A DNA stretch of 19,046 nucleotides from NCBI GenBank assembly GCA_964567845.1, contig CAZMOG010000035.1, positions 1 to 19,046 on the forward strand, given 5' to 3'. Made by a program: the position numbers and the translations under genes. The notes beneath the pieces were generated by a model. It was not told the origin of the DNA. It saw only the letters and a list, made by a program, of their open reading frames with translations, and made no database searches. This document shows positions 13,597 to 19,046 of the stretch, in pieces (positions within the stretch are counted from its first letter, which is position 1; every line of letters begins with the position of its first letter). This DNA is from RGIG9079 sp964567845 (GTDB lineage Bacteria; Bacteroidota; Bacteroidia; Bacteroidales; Marinifilaceae).

Positions 13597-15009
13597 TTAA
13601 AAATGGCTGGAACCATCAAAGCAGTGAGTACAAACCTTGCACTTAGGCAAACCTATTGCCTCAACAAGAGCCTCTATTGTATTAAACTTCAACGAAGTTA
13701 ATCCCAAGCGCTCCTTTATTTTTTCAACCATCTTATTATACTCGGGAGTTCCGGCAGTTGAGTATTTTTCCAGATTCTTATTCTCATCTCCCTCCAACTC
13801 TTTAATAATTCTTCGAGTAATCAACTCCAATGGTGTCTTCTGTGCAGTAAAACCAATAAATGGACACGAATAGACGATTGGCGGGCATGCAATTCTGATA
13901 TGCACCTCCTTTGCTCCCCCTGCATACAACTCCTTTACATTATCACGCAATTGGGTTCCACGTACAATGGAATCATCGCAGAAAAGCAGTCTTTTATCCT
14001 TAAGCATCTTTTTGTTGGGAATCAACTTCATTTTTGCAACCAACGCTCTAAGTTCTTGATTACTTGGAGTAAAGCTACGTGGCCACGTTGGGGTATATTT
14101 TGTAACTGCTCTGTGATATGGAACATTCATTCCCTGCGAGTAACCAAGCGCCATACCTACACCGGAATCCGGTATACCACAAACGCAATCTACCTCGTCT
14201 GTATCTTCACGGCCCATTCTCTCTCCACAAGCGAAACGAACATCCTCGACATTCTTACCCTCGTAAAACGATGTGGGGAATCCGTAATATACCCACAAAA
14301 AAGAACATATCTGCATCTCCTCGTTTGGTTTACGCATCTGCTCTATTCCGTCTGCGCGCAAGCGTACAATCTCGCCAGGACCAACAAAATACTCCACCTC
14401 GTAACCTAAATTAGGGAAACTTGTAGATTCGCTGGAAACTGCATAGGCTCCATCTTTCTTACCAATAACGATAGGGGTTCTGCCCAATTTATCCCTTGCA
14501 ACAATGATTCCGTCTTCAGTAAGAAGCAACATTGAACAAGAACCCTTTATATGCTTATATACATTTTCAATTCCCTCGACAAAATCTTTTCCCTGTATTA
14601 TGAGAAGTGCAAGAAGTTCCGTTTGATTGGTTCTTCCTGAACTCAACTCTGCAAAGTGCATGTTTTTGGCAAGAAGCTCCTGCTCTATCTCATCCATATT
14701 CACAATCTTCGCAACTGTAACTATGGCAAAACGGCCAAGATGTGAATTCAAGACTATGGGTTGGGGATCGGTATCGCTTATTACACCAATGCCCGACTCT
14801 CCTTTAAACTGATCTAACTCGTCCTCGAATTTCGAGCGGAAGTAGCTACTCTCCAAATTGTGAATAGAACGAGAAAAAGAGCTGGTTTTTGTGTCAAAGG
14901 TTGCCATTCCACCACGCTTGGTTCCCAGATGCGAATTATAATCGGTACCATAGAACAAATCTGGAACACAACTACTCTCTTTGGCAATAGTTCCGAAGAA
15001 ACCTCCCAT
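13597..15009 (-). CDS. Amidophosphoribosyltransferase-like protein lacking the N-terminal catalytic cysteine
   Basis: This 470-aa homologue of PurF has an N-terminal class II glutamine amidotransferase fold and a C-terminal phosphoribosyltransferase domain. PurF makes phosphoribosylamine from PRPP and glutamine. The PRPP-binding loop is intact (CDDSIVRGT, D345-D346), so the transferase half looks functional. In true PurF the N-terminus is MCGI-like and Cys1, exposed after Met removal, attacks glutamine. Here it reads MGGFFGTI and the first cysteine is residue 14, so glutamine hydrolysis by the normal mechanism is not possible. The C-terminus has cysteines at 457, 460 and 463 (CKVCTHC), like the iron-sulfur ligands of some PurF enzymes. 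I recall similar MGGFFG proteins in other Bacteroidales, which suggests a conserved paralogue rather than a mutant. Alternative roles are ammonia-dependent or regulatory. Confidence 0.88.
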   Translation of the reverse strand: MGGFFGTIAKESSCVPDLFYGTDYNSHLGTKRGGMATFDTKTSSFSRSIHNLESSYFRSKFEDELDQFKGESGIGVISDTDPQPIVLNSHLGRFAIVTVAKIVNMDEIEQELLAKNMHFAELSSGRTNQTELLALLIIQGKDFVEGIENVYKHIKGSCSMLLLTEDGIIVARDKLGRTPIVIGKKDGAYAVSSESTSFPNLGYEVEYFVGPGEIVRLRADGIEQMRKPNEEMQICSFLWVYYGFPTSFYEGKNVEDVRFACGERMGREDTDEVDCVCGIPDSGVGMALGYSQGMNVPYHRAVTKYTPTWPRSFTPSNQELRALVAKMKLIPNKKMLKDKRLLFCDDSIVRGTQLRDNVKELYAGGAKEVHIRIACPPIVYSCPFIGFTAQKTPLELITRRIIKELEGDENKNLEKYSTAGTPEYNKMVEKIKERLGLTSLKFNTIEALVEAIGLPKCKVCTHCFDGSSHF

Positions 15010-15037
15010 AAAGTTATTATTTAATTAATGATTCTGT

Positions 15038-15050
15038 TTTGCGATGCAAA
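15038..15050. repeat. Small palindrome over the purF-like promoter
   Basis: TTTGC and GCAAA form a perfect 5-bp inverted repeat with a 3-bp centre. It overlaps the last bases of the -7 box (15047-15054) and the likely transcription start, a good position for a repressor site. It could also be chance. Confidence 0.3.
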
Positions 15051-15054
15051 TTTA
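15047..15054 (-). promoter_or_regulatory. -7 element for the purF-like gene
   Basis: On the minus strand TAAATTTG fits TAnnTTTG, 37 nt before the start codon. No clear -33 TTTG lies at the expected place, which falls inside the 3' end of the GH35 gene. Confidence 0.4.
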
Positions 15055-15060
15055 GCAAAA

Positions 15061-17382
15061 TCACAACGAAAAGGGGGCGCCACTCAAATAAATTTTATAC
15101 TCTTTTATACTTCCGGGCGCACCCTCCTCTACACGAGGAAGATAGTGGAATCCGCTATACTCCTGATTAACTCCTAAATCAATAACTATTCGGTATGGAG
15201 CATCGCCGGAACGCTCGCTACTCCAGTATGTAGATTCCTGCAAATCGAAGATTTTGTCGGCAGTTCTGTTTCCTCGATGCGTATCCTCGCTATCTGCATA
15301 AAGCACCACCCACGGTTCACGACTTACACGCTTTCCACTCTTATCAACCATATACCACTCGGCTATACTTGCCACGGGTGAACCCGAGTGTGTTGAAAGT
15401 GCCTCGATACACAAATAGCGACCACTCACTGATGTATCGAAACTCAACTCCTGCCATCCGTTCCCCTCGCCAAATTGCCCTGCCTTAACAGGCTCGATCC
15501 CCGCCAGATCCATGTTTTGTCCCTCCTTTCTATGCTTTCTTGGAGCCGAGATATTAAGTTTGTCAATTACGTGCGTAGCCAAGCCCTCGCACACTGCCTT
15601 TTCTGGTCCTACAATATCAACCACGAGAATCTCGTTCTTACCCTTCTTCAACCAACATCCGGGGACATATAGGGTTTGCTGTGGCCCAATCTTCCAAAAT
15701 CGACCAATAGGATAACCGTTTATGTATAGTTGACCTTTACCCCAACTCTCCAGATTGATAAAGGTATCGCCCACTTTTTTCAAATTAAAAGTTCCATAAT
15801 AGTAACCGGGGCCTAAGTTTTGAGGTACTGCATTAAACTTTCGATTAAGTTGTGTTTCATAGTCATCCGGCAAATTATATACCAACCAATTATCAATACG
15901 ATTACCATTCAACACAACACTATCGGTAATTCCCTTGAAATCCTTAATGGCGCGGCCAAAGTTAATTCGCCCCATAGCCTCTACAAGAAGATCAAGTGTA
16001 TCACCCTGCTTCAATGAAGGCAATACAAGAGTGTTTTCACGCACTCTTCTGTCCATTGCTCCAATAAAATCACCATTAACGAATACCTGGGCATAATCAT
16101 GAGGCTCGAACACCTGCAACAACGATTGTCCATCAACAGCATTAACAGTGGTTCTATATAGAATAGAACCCCACCCCTGATCAAACTCCTCCATTGTCAT
16201 CACATGGTCGATTTCAATGGGCGAGGGCAGATTTTCAAACATTGGTGCGAAATAGTCCATCTCAAACTTAGGAATTGATATAATTGACATGGGTGCCTCA
16301 GGGATTTCCGGTAATGGATTTTCACTATACTTTGCCAACATTGCACGTAACTCATGATATTTCGGAGTTGCCAAACCATACTCGTTGATAGGAGCATCGT
16401 AATCGTACGATGTCACATCGGGGGCAAATCCGGGACTGTTGGCACCTGCCCAGTGACCCCAGTTACTACCTCCATGTGTCATGTACAATGAGAATGAGAT
16501 ATTGTTTTGGATCATCTCCTCAAGACCTGCAACCATTACTTTACTGTCGCGTGTCTCATGTGCTCCTCCCCACTTATCAAACCATCCGCTCCAGAACTCT
16601 GAACACATCATTGGAGTATTTGGACGCAACTCTCCCAATAATCTGAACTCTTGCTTAATGTTGGCTCCCGCTCCAAAGTTCACAGTCCACAAAAGATCAT
16701 CCAATGCATTACGGGTAAAGTTAGAACTCCAATCACACTGGAAAAGGGTTACCTTGTCAAATCCTGCCTCACGAATAATATCGCGTACATTGGCAACATA
16801 CTCTTTATTTACTCCGTATGAACCATACTCATTTTCAACCTGAACCATGATGATTGGACCTCCATTTTCTATGGTCAAATCGCCAAGTTGCTCACCAACC
16901 TTCTCCTCAAAGATTTTTAATCGCTCCAAGAAATAGGGGTCATTATCGCGCAATGATATATCTTTTTTCTTTAGCAACCACCAGGGTAAGCCACCCATCT
17001 CCCACTCTGCACATACGTATGGACCGGGGCGTACAATCACATACAAACCGTGTTTTTGAGCCAATTTAACGAAACTACGGATATCGTTATTTCCCTCAAA
17101 ATTAAACTCCCCTTCCTGCTGCTCATGAATATTCCAGAAAATGTATAAACACAATGTATTCATGCCCAAAGCCTTACACATTTCTATGCGATGTTCCCAA
17201 TATTGGTATGGAATTCTGGGATAGTGTACTTCGGCAGCCTTTATTATAAAGGGCTTATCATTAAGCAAGAATGTACCCTGACCAACCTTAAAACTCTCTT
17301 TTTTTCTACAATAACCACTCTGTGGTGCAACCATAGCAAGTACAAGTACCAATGCTATAAGTGATGAGATCTTTCTTATCAT
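15061..17382 (-). CDS. Secreted beta-galactosidase, glycoside hydrolase family 35, with C-terminal discoidin-like domain
   Basis: This 773-aa exported enzyme hydrolyses terminal beta-linked galactose. The N-terminus, MIRKISSLIALVLVLAMVAPQSGYC, is a signal peptide. The GH35 TIM barrel follows with 'AAEVHYPRIPYQYWEHRIEMCKALGMNT' and 'RPGPYVCAEWEMGGLPWWL'. The acid/base Glu lies in VENEYG (E185) and the nucleophile in SEFWSGW (E262). Beta domains with the jelly-roll motif 'YINGYPIGRFWKIGPQQTLYVP' come next, then a C-terminal F5/8-type-C-like carbohydrate-binding module ('YWSSERSGDAPYRIVIDLG'). I use the ATG at 17382, since the upstream extension begins with TTG. A -7 box lies 25 nt before it. 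No SusCD genes are nearby. The natural substrate is probably a plant or host galactoside. Confidence 0.93.
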   Translation of the reverse strand: MIRKISSLIALVLVLAMVAPQSGYCRKKESFKVGQGTFLLNDKPFIIKAAEVHYPRIPYQYWEHRIEMCKALGMNTLCLYIFWNIHEQQEGEFNFEGNNDIRSFVKLAQKHGLYVIVRPGPYVCAEWEMGGLPWWLLKKKDISLRDNDPYFLERLKIFEEKVGEQLGDLTIENGGPIIMVQVENEYGSYGVNKEYVANVRDIIREAGFDKVTLFQCDWSSNFTRNALDDLLWTVNFGAGANIKQEFRLLGELRPNTPMMCSEFWSGWFDKWGGAHETRDSKVMVAGLEEMIQNNISFSLYMTHGGSNWGHWAGANSPGFAPDVTSYDYDAPINEYGLATPKYHELRAMLAKYSENPLPEIPEAPMSIISIPKFEMDYFAPMFENLPSPIEIDHVMTMEEFDQGWGSILYRTTVNAVDGQSLLQVFEPHDYAQVFVNGDFIGAMDRRVRENTLVLPSLKQGDTLDLLVEAMGRINFGRAIKDFKGITDSVVLNGNRIDNWLVYNLPDDYETQLNRKFNAVPQNLGPGYYYGTFNLKKVGDTFINLESWGKGQLYINGYPIGRFWKIGPQQTLYVPGCWLKKGKNEILVVDIVGPEKAVCEGLATHVIDKLNISAPRKHRKEGQNMDLAGIEPVKAGQFGEGNGWQELSFDTSVSGRYLCIEALSTHSGSPVASIAEWYMVDKSGKRVSREPWVVLYADSEDTHRGNRTADKIFDLQESTYWSSERSGDAPYRIVIDLGVNQEYSGFHYLPRVEEGAPGSIKEYKIYLSGAPFSL

Positions 17383-17406
17383 ATTCCGGTTTTTCAATTC
17401 TAACTA

Positions 17407-17414
17407 CAAAGATA
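17407..17414 (-). promoter_or_regulatory. -7 element for the GH35 gene
   Basis: On the minus strand TATCTTTG fits TAnnTTTG. A TTTG (plus-strand CAAA, 17438-17441) is 23 nt upstream. The box lies 25 nt before the ATG and diverges from the SDR promoter. Confidence 0.5.
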
Positions 17415-17458
17415 TTCATTTTATCGCCTTGATTAAACAAACTGATTGAATTAATTCG

Positions 17459-17466
17459 TATTTTTG
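17459..17466 (+). promoter_or_regulatory. -7 element for the SDR-nitroreductase pair
   Basis: TATTTTTG fits TAnnTTTG, 70 nt before the SDR start codon. No standard -33 element is found. The leader it would produce contains a short hairpin at 17488-17503. Confidence 0.4.
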
Positions 17467-17487
17467 CGTAGTGCCTTAATCATTTTA

Positions 17488-17503
17488 TTGGTAAAGGTAC
17501 CAA
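17488..17503 (+). repeat. Short hairpin in the SDR leader
   Basis: TTGGTA and TACCAA form a perfect 6-bp stem with a 4-nt AAGG loop, 33 nt before the SDR ATG. There is no T-run after it, so it is not a terminator. Meaning unknown. Confidence 0.3.
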
Positions 17504-17536
17504 ATAAACTGATAACGAACTAAAAAGTATAAGGTT

Positions 17537-18307
17537 ATGAAAAACTATTTTGATCTTAAAGGACATGTAGCTGTTGTTACAGGAGCCTCAACAGGATTAG
17601 GCCTTCAAATGGCAAAAGCTTTCGCTAATCAGGGTGCAAATCTTGTTCTTCTTGCAAGAAGAGTGAATCTTTTGGAGCAGAACGCCAAAGAGATTTCAGA
17701 GGAGTTTGGAGTAGAGGTTCTTCCATTCGCCTGCGATATTACCAAGACAGAGAATGTCATCGAGGCAGTTAGAGCTACAATGGATAAGTTCGGACGTGTT
17801 GATATTTTGGTAAACAATGCAGGAACCGGTGCTGTTGGAAATGCAGAGTATATTACTGATGAGCAGTTTAAGCATGAAATGGATATCGATTTGTTCGGAA
17901 CATTTATCTGCTCACGAGAGTTCGGAAAAGAGATGATTAATGCCAAGTATGGAAGAATTATCAATATTGCATCGATGTACGGCTTGGTAGGTAATATGAT
18001 TGCCGGGAGTGCACCATACCACGCAGCAAAAGGAGGTGTTGTTAATTTGACTCGCGCTTTAGCTGCTGAGTGGGGTAAGCTTGGTATTACAGTCAACTCT
18101 ATCTGCCCGGGATACTTCTATACCGATTTAACTACCGAGACTCTTGACAGCGATTATTTCCAGGCTATTGCCAAGCGTTCTATTCCTATGGAGCGTTACG
18201 GCCATGCAGGAGAACTTGACACCTGCGCACTGTTCTTGGCATCGCCAATGAGTACCTACGTGAATGGCCAGAATATTGCCGTTGACGGAGGTTACACATG
18301 CGTATAA
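17537..18307 (+). CDS. SDR-family oxidoreductase, gluconate 5-dehydrogenase-like
   Basis: This 256-aa classical short-chain dehydrogenase has the cofactor motif TGASTGLG (15-22), NNAG (93-96), catalytic S146 (IASMYG), and Y161 with K165 in YHAAK. After the catalytic lysine come the PGYF.T segment and the C-terminal VDGG motif. The PGYFYTDLT region and overall length resemble gluconate 5-dehydrogenase (IdnO) and 2-deoxy-D-gluconate 3-dehydrogenase (KduD), so a sugar-acid substrate with NAD(P)H is the likeliest guess. It is divergent from the secreted beta-galactosidase and is followed, after 52 bp, by a nitroreductase-family gene. Class assignment is secure. Substrate is not. Confidence 0.88.
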   Translation: MKNYFDLKGHVAVVTGASTGLGLQMAKAFANQGANLVLLARRVNLLEQNAKEISEEFGVEVLPFACDITKTENVIEAVRATMDKFGRVDILVNNAGTGAVGNAEYITDEQFKHEMDIDLFGTFICSREFGKEMINAKYGRIINIASMYGLVGNMIAGSAPYHAAKGGVVNLTRALAAEWGKLGITVNSICPGYFYTDLTTETLDSDYFQAIAKRSIPMERYGHAGELDTCALFLASPMSTYVNGQNIAVDGGYTCV

Positions 18308-18327
18308 TATAAACTATTCATATTATA
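18303..18327 (+). repeat. AT-only inverted repeat between the SDR and nitroreductase genes
   Basis: TATAATAT (18303-18310) and ATATTATA (18320-18327) form a perfect 8-bp inverted repeat with a 9-nt loop, overlapping the SDR stop codon. It has no GC pairs and no following T-run, so it is a poor terminator. It may be a processing or protein-binding site, or chance in AT-rich DNA. Confidence 0.35.
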
Positions 18328-18359
18328 GGTTCGTATGTTATAATACTAACCTATTAAAT

Positions 18360-18962
18360 ATGGAAAAAAGTTTAATTGAAAGTTTAAAGTACAGACGCAG
18401 TTATTATGCGCTAACTGACAAAAATCCAGCAGGAGATGCAAAGATCGAGGAGATTATCAACCAAGTGATTAAGTATACTCCATCGGCCTTTAATTCTCAA
18501 TCAACAAGAATGGTATTGTTACTTAACAATCACCATAAAGAGTTGTGGAATATTGTTTTACAAAGTATTAAGCCTTTGATTTCAGCGACAGCTTTTGCTA
18601 AGAGCAAAGCCAAAATCGAAGGCTCTTTTGCATCCGGACATGGAACCATCCTGTTTTTCGAAGCCGAGAGTATTGTGAAAGATATGGAGGAGAAATTCCC
18701 TTTGTACAAGGATAATTTTAAGATTTGGTCTCAACAAACCTCAGCCATGCATCAATTAATGACGTGGTGTTTGATTGAGGAGCTTGGTTTAGGGGCATCT
18801 TTACAGCATTATAATCCTCTTATAGATTCAGAAGTTCACAAAAGGTGGAATATTCCCGCGAGTTGGAACCTGGTTGCACAAATGCCTTTTGGGGTGGCGA
18901 CCGATGCTCCAGGTGAGAAGTTAATGTTGCCGGTTGAGGAGCGGGTCAAGGTTTTTAAATAG
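18360..18962 (+). CDS. Nitroreductase family protein (Frm2-like)
   Basis: This 200-aa flavoprotein of the nitroreductase fold begins MEKSLIESLKYRRSYYALTD, with the N-terminal Arg pair (R12-R13) and Ser that usually contact the FMN phosphate. 'YTPSAFNSQSTRMVLL' follows, then a middle helix 'WSQQTSAMHQLMTWCLIEELGLGASLQHYNP' and the ending 'MPFGVATDAPGEK'. This arrangement resembles the fungal Frm2/Hbn1-type subgroup and its bacterial homologues, often described as NAD(P)H-dependent reductases of nitro compounds or stress proteins. The open frame continues upstream into the SDR gene, but the ATG at 18360 gives the family N-terminus. No separate -7 box is clear, so co-transcription with the SDR gene is likely. 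A long-stem hairpin follows the stop. Confidence 0.88.
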   Translation: MEKSLIESLKYRRSYYALTDKNPAGDAKIEEIINQVIKYTPSAFNSQSTRMVLLLNNHHKELWNIVLQSIKPLISATAFAKSKAKIEGSFASGHGTILFFEAESIVKDMEEKFPLYKDNFKIWSQQTSAMHQLMTWCLIEELGLGASLQHYNPLIDSEVHKRWNIPASWNLVAQMPFGVATDAPGEKLMLPVEERVKVFK

Positions 18963-18968
18963 GAGAGT

Positions 18969-19008
18969 GAGGGTGACTCAAAAGTCTTTTAACTGATGAG
19001 TCACCCTC
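18969..19008 (+). terminator. Strong hairpin terminator after the nitroreductase gene
   Basis: A perfect 12-bp stem, GAGGGTGACTCA (18969-18980) with TGAGTCACCCTC (18997-19008), has a 16-nt loop that can itself fold (AAAAG/CTTTT). The stem starts 6 nt after the stop codon. The tract after it (TTCTATATTTG) is only moderately U-rich, but the stem is strong. Confidence 0.75.
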
Positions 19009-19046
19009 TTCTATATTTGATACCGGAAGAATAGTAGTAATTGTGG

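Noticed and set aside
13900..14414. Two long plus-strand open frames opposite the purF-like gene
   Set aside because: Both are antisense to clear PurF-family sequence, with no recognisable domain and no start signals.
10118..17382. A polysaccharide utilization locus built around the GH43 and GH35 enzymes
   Set aside because: No SusC/SusD pair, hybrid sensor or other sugar-uptake genes are present. The two enzyme genes are 4 kb apart with unrelated genes and a terminator between them.
18264..18359. Upstream extension of the nitroreductase gene into the SDR gene
   Set aside because: The extension overlaps the SDR C-terminus in another frame. The ATG at 18360 gives the normal family N-terminus.

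Overview
The window looks like chromosomal DNA from a member of the Bacteroidales (Bacteroidota). The evidence is low-to-moderate GC, almost no Shine-Dalgarno sequences, repeated matches to the Bacteroidota -7 promoter element TAnnTTTG, and a typical gene set: a short-type UvrA paralogue, an M61 lipoprotein peptidase, NhaD, secreted GH35 and GH43 enzymes, and a PurF-like protein that begins MGGFFG. I saw no mobile element, CRISPR array, rRNA or tRNA.

Layout. (1) At 1-1256 lies a surface-protein-like hypothetical gene that appears to lack its 5' part, perhaps through a frameshift. (2) At 1302-2726 is cca (tRNA CCA end synthesis). It converges, with a 4-bp overlap, on a minus-strand operon araC-dtd-lipid kinase (4990 down to 2723). 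(3) From a compact divergent promoter region near 5009-5044, a plus-strand operon carries an M61 peptidase lipoprotein, a UvrA-like ABC ATPase and purT. It ends at a symmetrical terminator at 10074-10103. (4) From 10118 to 17382 everything is on the minus strand: a secreted GH43-type enzyme; nhaD with a small two-helix membrane protein, ending at its own terminator; a small exported protein; a PurF-like protein; and a secreted GH35 beta-galactosidase. (5) Diverging from GH35, the plus strand carries an SDR oxidoreductase and a nitroreductase-family protein, closed by a strong hairpin at 18969-19008.

How the parts fit: most genes are housekeeping (tRNA maturation and proofreading, lipid phosphorylation, purine synthesis, sodium/proton balance) mixed with carbohydrate degradation. 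There is no SusC/SusD pair, so this is not a classical polysaccharide utilization locus.

The features most worth following up are: the leader of nhaD, where a perfect 12-bp inverted repeat encloses 63 nt and ends 7 nt before the start codon, suggesting a structured cis-regulatory RNA; the PurF homologue that lacks the N-terminal catalytic cysteine; two genes whose start codons lie only 4 nt after a -7 box, suggesting leaderless or near-leaderless transcripts; and tightly packed divergent promoters between araC and the M61 operon. No large unknown defence or mobile system is visible.
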